Origin: Solanum dulcamara
Taxonomy: Eukaryota > Streptophyta > Magnoliopsida > Solanales > Solanaceae
DNA: 64,000 bases
Direction of reading: 5' to 3'
Assembly: GCF_947179165.1 (NCBI RefSeq)
Contig: NC_077245.1
Location: forward strand, 44,656,786 to 44,720,785
Shown: piece by piece, positions 12,403-23,505 of the stretch
Layout: every line of letters begins with the position of its first letter
Numbering within the stretch: position 1 is the stretch's first letter
Position numbers and translations under genes: made by a program
The notes under the pieces: generated by a model
The model's input: only the letters and a program-made list of their open reading frames with translations
What the model was told of the DNA's origin: nothing
Database searches by the model: none

Positions 12403-15400
12403 ATGGATTATAGGTTGTATTTTAGACAAAGGGGTAAGTCTTATGATATTACAGAGACGTATTCTAACTCAGTGATTTGGTTTGAATGGGTGGAAAATGC
12501 AATGTACACGATCAGACGTGTGGTATTTAGCAAGGGATCTCTACTTTGGCTATGCAAAAGGATAAATGAAGCCACCGATAATAGGGGGAAAAGTTTCAAA
12601 TCATGGAGATGTCGATATCTTTCGACAAACATTTATGTGTCCCAAAAGTTCAATAAATACGGGAGGTTCCTTTCAGTTATATCTGTGAAGAGACAAAATA
12701 GATCAGTGATCATTATTCCAGAAAACACATTCCATGAGGGATAGGGGAGTTTAGCATTAAACATGGAGAATTTCATCTTAAGAAATGCAGGTAGGCAAAG
12801 TGCATTTATTACATTTGGGGAGGCAACCTCCAAAACAATCATTGGAAAGGGAAATTATATAGACGCTTTATACAATAGTACATGGAATCAGAAAGAGTTG
12901 GTGGTTGTAAAAGAAGCTTCAATGCTGAAGACCTCTCAGCCATCGATGACAATGATCTTCTTAAAATGTGCTTAGTGGGAAGATTTTGTGAAGGAGAGGA
13001 TGCACCTATACGCAATGATGTTCGAAAATGGGCTCAATGTATATGGAAGAGAGCCCAAAATGTCCAGGAATATGATATGAATGACTTCAACTTCCTATTT
13101 GAATTCCAGTCGAGGAAGGCAGCAAAACATGTCTTGATGGGGGAGTGAAAGAGACAAAGGACAAGCCTGAAGCTGGACTGGTGGAATCCGATGAAGGGAG
13201 ATTTTTTAGAACAAACAAAATTTGACTTGTACTGGATATGGGTGTTAGGTCTCCCACTACAACTGTGGAGCAAAGAGGTCATGAGGAAGATAGGTGATGA
13301 TTGTGGGGGGTGGATAGAAAATGTCACGACCCAACCCCGTAGGCCGCGACTGGGGTCCGACCTGGACCCCCCGTACACATATCTATTAGCTGAGGTCACA
13401 TAGAATCGTAAATAAGACAACATCATGTAACAGAGCCCCATTGGGCGATAACATTTTCATAAACTGTAGCCCTTTTCGTTTGTATCACAACATGACAGGG
13501 CACGCAAGCCGACAAGGCTGCCATTTCATAGTAATATACATCATATATCATGTAGACCTAGCTGAATCAAACTGACATACACAACCCACATATACATGTC
13601 TGCAGACCTCTAAACATATAAATGACAACATATGGCGGGACAGGGCCCCCGCCGTACCCCTGAATGGATAAAACAACTTCTATACATCCGTGGACAGTAT
13701 CAAAACTAGGCTCCGATACAATGGAGCCTCTTCCAGCTGAGCTGCATGGAATCCTAAGCTGACGGACTCCCAAAATCTGTATCTGTACCTGCGGGCATGA
13801 ACGCAGCCCCCCGAGAAAGGGGGTCAGTACGATATATGTACTGAGTATGTAAAACATAATATAATACAACTGGAAGCATATCTGAGATAGAGAAACAAGG
13901 GATAAGATATCAATTCAGAAACCTGTACCTGTACTTTGTGAATTACAAAAACATGCATGTTCGAGTCATATCATATAGCCGGCCCTTTCAGGGGTCCGGT
14001 GAATCATCTCTGTAAAACCATCATGGCCCCAGTGCCATCACCACCTTATTACAACACATCATCATATATTTATACACGTATCCTGGCCCTCTATTGAGGG
14101 ACTCAGTGAATAATGCAGTGAACTGTGCACGAGAACATATCCTGGCCCGGGACTCAGGGAAAGAAGTGTTACAATATACACGAGTAGAGTAGTGAGTAAC
14201 TATATGCAATTTAAATCATTATTAGAGACTCGATAGAATAAGAAAGTTAAGCTTTTGTTTGAGGACCCGAGTAACGGTGTAGTCATCTCGAGTGTCCTCT
14301 AAATGCCATTATGGGCTGTCTCAATTATAATCTCGGGGCTCCTAGACATGTACTAAAGTAAAGCCAAATCACTTATGAAACCAGAAACATTTGTTAACAA
14401 ATAGTCTGTAAGACTTGGAGCCTGTACATTTGTTACCTTTTTAACATATAAAAGTTTCCAGGGAAATAGTTCGACTACTGTAGGAGTTCTATATTCAGAA
14501 GTAAATAAGAGATGTTTGAGGATGGAGTTACCCCAGAGCTCAGATCATATTCAACTTATAACTAAGACAAAGACATGCCCAAAAGAAGAAAGAGAATAAG
14601 CTTTATGTAGTCTGTACTTTGTTTTAGATGACCTTCATACACATATTTCATACCCGGCCCATTATAGGGCTCGGTGAGCCACTATGGCATTCAAATCTCA
14701 CTTTCGTACCAAATACATATCAAGAGAAGGGAAAGATAGTTTCCCATACACTATTCTTTAGCACGTAGAAGCCTTAACAGGTAATACTCAATCCTTGTAG
14801 GGGTGTTAACACTTAACTGTAGTTAGGGATTATGGGGCGTACCTGGAGTTCTGGGAATGGAATTATTCCCACATTCCACATACAATTCACTTAAGGCTAA
14901 AACTTGCCAAAAGGAAAGAAAGATAATTGTACGTGCTTATACCAAAACATGCCACAAGAAAGCTTTACATACCTTTTGGGAGTTACCCTTTATCCTGCTC
15001 ATCTCGTCGTCTTCCGAACCTATTCAATATGAAAGTAATATGAATATCAACTACTCTTAACTTTCCAGCATCTTGGATTACGCCTTAATGTTAATGGAAT
15101 CTATTTCCTTAGTCGTTTCCTCGACTAGTTCTTTAGTTTGTTAAGGTGTTAACGAAAATTGGGCAGCACCTCCCCTATAATGTGCCCTATCCGAATTTCC
15201 AATTAGGTCCCTAAGACCTACATCCAACCAACAACAACAACCTGCAGCAATTCATATCAACAATATACAGCATAAACTCCAAACGACTTATTCGAAAATA
15301 CGATATCAAAATAGGGCGTCTAGCCTTTATTTTTGTGACGCCTTTAATTATACGTAACGAGGGGTCATGGGGTCTCAACCAGCAGCAACCTAACCCACAT

Positions 15401-17857
15401 TAGATCATATTTAGGCCCTTCAACAACCATCCAATACCCCTGCAGCAGTACTTCACAAAGCAATACTTTATTTCGACGACAATTCAACCATAGTGACTAC
15501 GTTTTAGCTTATTTTGAATGCCAAACTTTTCAATCATTTTCCCCAACTTCCAGCAGACCCTAAGGTGTGTAATAAACCCTAATTTAACCTCATAAACTTC
15601 AAATCAAAGGGGAAGAACTTACCTTTCCCGAAATTGGCTAGAACTTGTCAAATCGCAACTCGAAACTTCTTCAAACGCGCTGAAATTGAGCGGGCTGTTT
15701 GTGCGACTTGCTCGCTGCCCCAAGCAGTAAATTTATGTTATTATAACCCTAAATTCATCGTAGTATACCTTAGATAATTTATTTTCGGAGCGAAACTCGG
15801 AGGCGTACCTTGGCAGCCCCTAGGTCGTAGCTTTCCTCTCTTCTTCCTCTCACATTTCTGTCCAATTTTTCCCAAGTGTACAGCTGAAGAAATGACTTCT
15901 TAGTCATCATAATATACATATATATGCATATATACATCTCCACTTGCTTGAGGAACACCGTAGCTAATTAATTCACGGAAGAAAATCAAGGAACTTACCT
16001 TAAACTTTCTCCAACCATGGCTGCCTCTTCTCACGTTTTTTTTCTCTATGTTTTGGACTGATTTTTGGCTAAGTATGCTGTACTTAGTCATTACATATAT
16101 ATCCATCATTTTTAAAAGGTGCCACGTGGCAGCCCCTTGGGGTGACACGTGGCAGCCCCCTAGGTCGCCACCTAGTTCATGCGGCCTATCACACGTCGCC
16201 ACGTGGCAGCGGGGTCCACCCCCCCAAGCAGGAAGGTGAGTCACCTGCTTGCTTGAGGTGCTTTCTTGTCACCTGCTTGCTTGACTTTCGTAAGTTCGGA
16301 ACTAGTTTTTGATCCCTCTCGTAGGTTCGTAATCTCGTCTTATTTTAAGATCCTATGTAACCCGTGCTACGTAAGTTTGATATATGCTTAAGTAGCTCAA
16401 GTGCATATGACTTTTAACTTAGTAGCTTACATAGGTAAATCGAGTCCTACGACTCATTACTTGGCCTCCAATTCCTTCCGGACTCTTATGATTTCATCTC
16501 CAACCTTCTCTAGTATGGGGTATCACATTCTCCCTTCCTTAGAGCCGTTTGATAGTGTCGTAACTTAAGTGGCTCACATGCTAGCTTCTAAGTAACTTAA
16601 GGGACATTCCGAGTTCAAAGATGTGGGGTGTAACAGAAAATGAGGAGGAGACAGAACTAAAACACCACTTGAGATGGGCTAGAATCGAAGTTCGAGGTCC
16701 AAGGGAGAAAATACCAACGATGATAAAAATCGTTGACAGTGATCTGATTTCTTTTCACCAGTTTGGTGTGAGTCTCCGACCACCCTCAGGTCATCGAAGC
16801 AAGTATATGCAGGTTTTTGAGGTGGTAGTACTATGGTAGGTGAAGTTGCAGTAGACAACTATGAATCTACAAAAAATAGAAGTGACCTTCATCAAAAGGA
16901 AAGGAAAAGAAGGCAGTAAAATTCACATGCCCCAATGAAATCAATTTTAGGGTAATAGATGTGGACAGATGGAAAAAGGGAAGTGGGAGTGGGGCCACAG
17001 ATAATCTAAAGGAGTCTATATCTTTATTCACCTTATCAGATCCCAATACAAACAATATTGGGACAATAGATGTGGACAGGTGGGACAAGGTACAATGTTG
17101 AGCCTTTTGAAAATGGAGGACATGTAAGCAAAAGAAATGGGGCCCTAGAGAAGGGTGCAAATCTGAAAGGCTTGTTTTATTTAATGGGCCAGATTCACTA
17201 GATCTCCCAATTAAAAAGCTCAAGTCACCTCTGGACTCTTTTAAGTGAAAAATCTATCCTCTTCACAGAACCCTTTGCACTCTACATGCATACAGAGCAG
17301 GGTAGCATAACCAAACCACTCAATCATTCCATCATCGGAGGATATGTAGAATTCTGCATGCGTATGACAGAATTAACTCAAACCTCTCAAATGCTTTTAA
17401 AATTGAATTTGCAGGAGGAAGACACTTGTCAAGGGTATTTTAGTTCATCTGAAGAGTTGAACATGCATAAGAAGGTGGGTTTAAGGGATTTAAATTCAAT
17501 TCTTGAGTCAATTGATAAACAATTCATGGTTTTGAAGAACCAATACCTCTTTCCATTGATGATAGCATAACAAAGAAGTGTTTGGAATCAAAAGTCACGA
17601 TAAGAGTTCATCTCAATGTGATTAAACTGTGTCAAATGTTTGGAGTCTCTATTAAGGGATATGAGAACGAGTTATACTCTCTTCTCATGAAATTAGAACA
17701 AAACAAAATGAAAGAAATTCAGAAAATGAAGGGCAACTCATCTATTAGCAGTAAAAACAATATGCCAAAGGAATTGAAAAATTTAATTTTTTACATGAAA
17801 TTCAAAGATAAAGAACTAAGGAAAAGAGAGAGAGATCTAACCATTATGGGAAAATGA
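12403..17857 (+). pseudogene. LINE1 ORF1 (DUF4283-type RNA-binding protein), split by solo LTR beta
   Basis: The ATG at 12403 opens a basic protein (MDYRLYFRQRGK). DUF4283-like parts are seen at 12882-13320 (LLKMCLVGRF, WIWVLGLPLQLW) and continue after the inserted LTR from 16636 (LRWARIEVRGPREKIP). Removing the LTR and one GAAAA copy restores the frame through the site. A TGA (13146-13148) replaces the Trp expected after MGE. The last frame ends at TGA 17855-17857, overlapping the ORF2 ATG. Confidence 0.78.
13322..16635 (-). mobile_element. Solo LTR beta (3314 bp) inside LINE1 ORF1
   Basis: Begins TGTCACGACCC, ends GGGGTGTAACA, target GAAAA at 13317-13321 and 16636-16640. Its sense strand is minus: the partial copy at 54506-55380 matches its reverse complement and lies in the sense direction of its host gypsy element. 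Reading minus: a cluster of GCCACGTGGC-type palindromes (16210-16121), a TATATATG box (about 16102-16095), then AAG|GTAAGTTC donors (15999-15993 and 15623-15617). It holds no coding region. Ty3/gypsy is likely from its size and relatives. Confidence 0.88.
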
Positions 17858-20800
17858 TGGTAAAAGTAATGACTTGGAATGTGAGGGGGTTAAACAATGA
17901 CAGGAAAAGAGGACTAGTTAGGAGTGTGATCAACCATTGGAGGGCATATGTGTATATTTTGGTGGAGACAAAATTAGATGGTAATATTAATAGGCTGCTA
18001 TAGAGTATCTGGAGCAATAGATGGGTTGGGGAAATACACTTACATGCAGAGGGTAGTAGTGGAGGGACTCTCATCCTTTGGGATAAGAGGATATGGGAAG
18101 GGTAGGTAGTGGTGAATGGAAATGAGTGTATTACCTTGTATGTTGACTGGAAAGAACCAAAATCTTACCTAGTTTTTGATAGTTGTGTATGATAAATGTA
18201 TTAGAGTGGATAGGAGAGAATTATGGTGTGAGTTGGGAGCCATGAAAATCTTATGTGAAGGGCAATGGATAGTGTGTGCTGACTTTAATGTCGTTAGATA
18301 CCCTCTGCCGTAGAATAAATAGAGCTATGATAGAATTCTTTGAATGCATAGAGAAATTGGAGCTTATAGATCCTCCTTTATTTGGAGGATCATATACATA
18401 AAGAAGAGAGGAAACTCACAATATTGCCTCTAGGATTGATAGATTCCTATTCTCCTCTCAGTGCGAGGAACAGTTTAGTAACATCAAACAAGAAATTATT
18501 CCAAAATTGGTTTCTGATCATTATCCTGTTTTTCTATCATGTGGTGATATAAACATCGAGAAATCTTATTTTAAGTTTGAAAATTGGTAGATGGGGGTTG
18601 AGGGTTTCAAGGCGAGTGTGGAAACATGGTGGACCTCTTTCAGCATTAATGGCAGGTCTGGCTACATTCTGACTGAAAAATTAAAACTACTTAAGGGAAA
18701 ATTGAAGGAGTGGAGTAAAGCTAATAAAAGCAATTGGAAAGAACAAAAGGAGGAACTCCTAAACCAAATTGCCAATTTAAAGGGTATCCTAAAATAAATG
18801 AGTCTTATAGATAATGAATTGCAACAAAAATCCAACTTGGCAATGGATTTTGAGAAGGTGGCTAAAAGGGAAGAGATAGGTTGGAGACAAAGATCAAGAA
18901 TAAAATGACTTAAGCATGGAGATAAAAATATCAATTATTTTCATAGGATTGCCACAGCTCATAAGAGACATAATTTCATCGACAATTTGTCAGTAGATGG
19001 TAACAACACAACTAATCCTGCAGAGATCAAGGAGGACATATATAGCTTTTACCAAAATCTATACAAGAAATCTAAAGAGTGGAGACCTGATTTGCAACTC
19101 GACAACCCCATAAGGATGACTAAAGAGGAACAAAGGTTACAAAGAGAATCTGAAGAAGATATACTAGACAACATCAAGTTATGTGCAAAGAAAAAGGCTC
19201 GTGAGCCTAATGGCTTCCCAATGTCTTTTTACCTTGCTTTCTGGATTTTTTTTAAAGAGGATATTATGAATACTATATTGGATTTTCATGCCAATATGAG
19301 GACTAGGAAAAGCTTCAATGCAACTTATGAGGCCCTCATCCCCAAGAAAGTAGATCATTGGAATTTAAAAGGTGATAGCAAAGCTACTTGCTGAACGATT
19401 GAAAAAAGTTATAAGACAAATTGATTAATAAGAACCAAATGGCATTCATAAAAGGGAGACAGATTATAGATGTTGCACTCATTACAAATGAGTATGTAGA
19501 CTCTAGAATGAAAGGAGATGAGCACAGAATTATGTGCAAATTAGACATTGAAAAGGCATATGAGTTAACTGGAATTTCTTGCTGAAAATTCTTAGACAAT
19601 TTGGTTTTGGGGAGAAATGAACGGGGTGGATTAATTTTTGCATCAGATCTGTTAGGTTTTCTATACTGGTGAATGGTGAACCAGTTGTTTTTTTTCTATA
19701 TGGAAGGGGTCTCTGATAGGGAGATCCTCTATCTTTTTTTTTATTCTAGCTTTGGAAGATTTTGATAGTATGATGAGGAGGGCTATTCAAAACAACTGGA
19801 TTAGAGGTTTCAAAATAGGAGGTGCTATAGGGCAAAATAAGGAGATATGCCACCTACTTTATGTTGATGATACAATTATCTTTTGTGAACCTACTAAGGA
19901 CCAAATAATTTTTATCAGACTGTTGCTACTATTTTTTGAGACAATTTCAGGTTTGAAGATAAATTAGGTGAAGAGCAGTTTAATCCCAATCAACGAGGTG
20001 TCCAACATCCAAATTCTGGCTGACATACTTGGTTGCAACGTGGAATAATTGCCTATAGTTTACTTGGACATGCCACTTGGCAATAAACATAAAGAGTTGT
20101 GATATGGGATGGGATTTTAGAGAAGGTAGAAAAGCGATTGACAGCGTGGAAGACCCAATATTTATCACTAGGAGGAAGACTCACCCTTATCAATTCAATT
20201 TTAAATTCTCTTCCCACTTATGTAATGTCTCTTTTTTCTATACCTGAGAGTGTTGTGAAGAAGCTGGACAAAATCAAAAGGAATTTTCTTTGGCATGGTT
20301 GCAAGGAGAATAAAGGATACAATCTGGTTAAATGGGAAGTAGCAATGAAAAATAAGCACTTGGGAGGTTTGGGCATAAAAAATCTAATGAGACGGAATAG
20401 GTCTTTTGATGAAATAGTGTAGAGATACTGTGAAGAGGATTAGGATTTATGGAAGGATATCATCAAGAGTAAATATAGTGAGAGCAACCTATGGTGCAGA
20501 AACAATAGCTCTATGCCCTATGGGTGTGGGGTATTAGGGAAACATGATCATAAAAGTGGGAGATGGGGAAAAACAGGTTTTTGGGGAAATGCTTGGAACA
20601 ACTAGACACCTCTGAAGAAAGATTTTCCTGACCTATTTAACATATGCAACAACCCTGAGGTAACTGTCAAAGAATGTTGGACTGATCAGGGATGGGATCT
20701 ATCTTTTAGAAGACTATTGAATGATTGGAAAGTGGATAGGGTGGCCAATTTTCTTCTTAGACTTGAGGATTTCACAAGCACTACCCCAAATCCAGATTCT

Positions 20801-21350
20801 ATGAGATGGAAACATAATAAGGATGGAAATTTCTCTGTTAAGAGGGCCTACAAAACAGGTAATGCACAGATAAACAAAAGACAACATTTTTTTAGAATAA
20901 CTAAAGTTAAATGTTTTACTTGGTTGGTAGTAAGAAAGGCATGTCTGACACACGAGGTTTTAAGAAAAAAAGGGAAGATTATAGATCCCAGATGTCAACT
21001 CTGTGGTGAAACAAATGAAACAAAAAGTCACCTTTTTCTATATTGCAAATTCACTACACAACTATGGGCTCTTTTTATTACACTCACAGAAATGAAATGG
21101 ACTATGCCTGAGCACACTGCAGACCTACTAAGCTGTTGGATCAGAAGAGGAGAAAGTAAGAGCCTGAAGAGATAGTGTAGAATCATCCCACATTGCATTT
21201 GGTGGTCCTTATGGAAAGAGAGAAATAGTAGAAGCTTTGAAGATAAGTCCAATTCCATTAACACAATTAAATGGAATTGTATTATGTCTTTCTATTTTTG
21301 GTGTAAACAGATAGACATAAATAAATTAGGACTAGTAGACTTGTTAGGAT
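17854..21350 (+). pseudogene. LINE1 ORF2: endonuclease, reverse transcriptase, zf-RVT
   Basis: Starts ATGATGG at 17854. The endonuclease (exonuclease-endonuclease-phosphatase fold) begins VMTWNVRGLNN with the metal-binding Asn, then VETKLDG; it should nick the target. RT parts at 18987-19967 include the catalytic box YVDDTIIF (about 19860-19883). GGRLTLINSILNSLPTY (20160-20220), GGLGIKNLM and a zf-RVT domain (20717-21175: CQLCGETNETKSHLFLYC) follow. Stops and shifts are frequent (for example after NRLL and after the FETISGLKIN segment). No RNase H domain follows, unlike LINE2. Confidence 0.85.
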
Positions 21351-21454
21351 TATTGTAAAAGTTTCCCTCCTCTTTATCCTTGTTTATCTTTGAAAGGTTG
21401 CCAACATATCCTTAATGTTGAAGAATACAACATTATTAGTTTTAAAAAAAGAAA

Positions 21455-21591
21455 GGAATAGAAATAGTAAATAGTATTCTACTTGGTAAAGGACTGTATT
21501 GTAGTATCTATAAATAGGGTTTCTATGTAATAATATAGATACACAATTCAATAATAATTTTTTCTCTATATTTCTCACATAGTATCGGACC
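21455..21591 (+). repeat. Copia A 5' LTR, second part, with PBS
   Basis: Continues the LTR after LINE1 and ends TCTCACA at 21579; it matches 33670-33795. TAGTATCGGACC (21580-21591) resembles the TGGTATCAGAGC primer site used with initiator Met-tRNA. Confidence 0.8.
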
Positions 21592-21750
21592 CTTTATGAT
21601 CTTGATAGAGAATCAAAGAGCTTCCCTGCCAATGAACAACCATCATATATGCCGTCTGTCTGGCCAATGATTAAGGTAGCAAAGATTGGGTAACTGTGAA
21701 TTTTCTGGTGATTATTTTCTCATATCTAATTTGTGTAGCACTGTGCTATC
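21592..21750 (+). other. Copia A internal 5' sequence, with one orphan repeat unit
   Basis: Follows the PBS and has no open gag. Bases 21704-21750 are one unit of the degenerate ~48-bp array that resumes at 29019, so the block between was inserted into that array. Confidence 0.5.
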
Positions 21751-21835
21751 TGTTAGGATCAAATGCTTATAATTATGCCAAAGCTATAGCTTATAGCAAA
21801 GGTACAACTTTATTTCTTAACTAAGAGGGAGTCTA

Positions 21836-23505
21836 GATAAGGTCAAGGTGCAAATTGACTTGACCAAGGATAGACCTCCTCATGTTTGGATGGAATTTGA
21901 TGAAAAGGATATCACTGTGGAGAGGTAGTAAGCTATACAATATGAAAATGTCCATGAATATTGCAAATGCTATAAGCACCAAGGCCACATGATTCATATT
22001 TGTACTGTGAAGAGGAAGGATGATGAACAGAAAAAGAGGAAAGAGTTGGAAGCTAAAAGAAAGAATAAAAACAAAGGGGAAACTGACAAAAAAGATCAGA
22101 TAGAGTCCCTAGTTCAAGATCCTCCAATGAAGAATGGAACTGACCCAACAAATACAACTCAGCAAAGCACTTAGGATACAAGTGAGAAAGACAAACAAGA
22201 ACAATGTCAAACACAGAGAAGGAAACAACCAAAGAATCAAAGTACCGTTAATCAAAATAAAGAAGTCAGGCCAACATCTCCTTAGAAGAAACAAGAACAT
22301 GATAACCAGTCTCAAAAACACTGGAAGGCAGGTATGGTTTCTAACGTTCCCATCCATAATAATTATGTTGATCTTGAAATACAAGATCACTCCTCTAACA
22401 AAGATACAGAGATTATTCACAACAAAGAGAAGTCTGATACTAGGAAAAAGCAAATAGTTCAAGAGCAATACTTGCAAAAAGGTTCAGGTATTGTCTTACT
22501 ACTACCAGAACCCCACAATCCCCAATGTAATTATAATGCAAATGGTGTGCATAGACAGGATATAAACAACAAAGGAACAAGAGCCTCAAGTATTGACTCA
22601 ATGCTCCTAGTTCCTCAAATCCCCTCTCTTAATTATGTATTATTGGTGCTGATAATGAAGTTGAAGAAGGTGTGGTGGAGAAAGAAAAGGAGAACCTTAC
22701 TAACTTGCAGGAAAGGGTATCCAAAAGGGGGGGTTATCTCATACTTTGAATAAGAACACTATCACTGACCATAGATGTGAATTTAGAGCCCGTGCAACCT
22801 CTCATCAGAATTTTCCATACCATCCAGTACAGGTTCAGAGTAAAAAGAAATATAACAGTGATCAGAGAGGTAACAAAGAAGGATCTTCAGATGAGTTGAA
22901 TATGCAGAACTATACTGTTGTTCAGGAAGATGTTATTGGGAATCAGAACTGTACTGAGGTTCAAACTTGTGGTACTTAAGAAGGTAAAGACCTTCAAAGT
23001 CCTCATCATACAAATGTTTGAAAAGATAGGGGTAATGAAATTCCTAAGCCTACTAACAGAAAGTCTCATGAAAGGCTGAGTAAGAAGAAGAGAGACACTA
23101 GAAAAAGACAACAAAAAGAAGTGGAACAATAAGGCAAGACAGTGGATAAGACCAAAGTTCAACCTACTAAAGCTGATAGTATTAAGGAACCCTATGTACT
23201 CAATACTGACCCTAAGTTTAATGATGAATATGGAGTTCTCAATTCAGAGGATATGTATAACCAGGACACTCAGTCCATTGATGGAAATGAGGATGATGAT
23301 GAGGAGACTAGTGAACACCTGATCAAGGCTTTTGGGTCTATAGCAGATAGAGATTTTCAATAAGAAATCAATAATGTTATTGGCAAATAGGAACTGTCCC
23401 TAAGAGGAAGGAAAAAGGAGAAACTAAGTAATAAACTAATTTTTTTCTAGTACATCTTCTCAGTCTAGTAGACCGAACACTAGATCCAAGAATAAAGGTG
23501 TTTAA
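21836..23505 (+). pseudogene. LINE2 ORF1 (partial), zinc knuckle and low-complexity tail
   Basis: The zf-CCHC part reads YCKCYKHQGHMIHIC (about 21957-22001). A long Lys/Asn/Gln-rich tail with stops and shifts follows to the terminal RSKNKGV and TAA 23503-23505. The N-terminal DUF4283 part is missing through 5' truncation. Confidence 0.75.

Larger units (their letters stand above)
12213..21454 (+). mobile_element. LINE1: near full-length L1-type LINE (interrupted)
   Basis: A non-LTR retrotransposon with 5' UTR (12213-12402), ORF1 (from 12403), ORF2 (from 17854) and a short A-rich 3' end (about 21443-21454). Target copies GGAATAG flank it (12206-12212, 21455-21461). It lies inside the copia A 5' LTR and carries solo LTR beta in ORF1. 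Without that LTR it is about 5.9 kb, the usual length of a complete plant L1. Both frames have several stops, so it is inactive. Confidence 0.87.
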
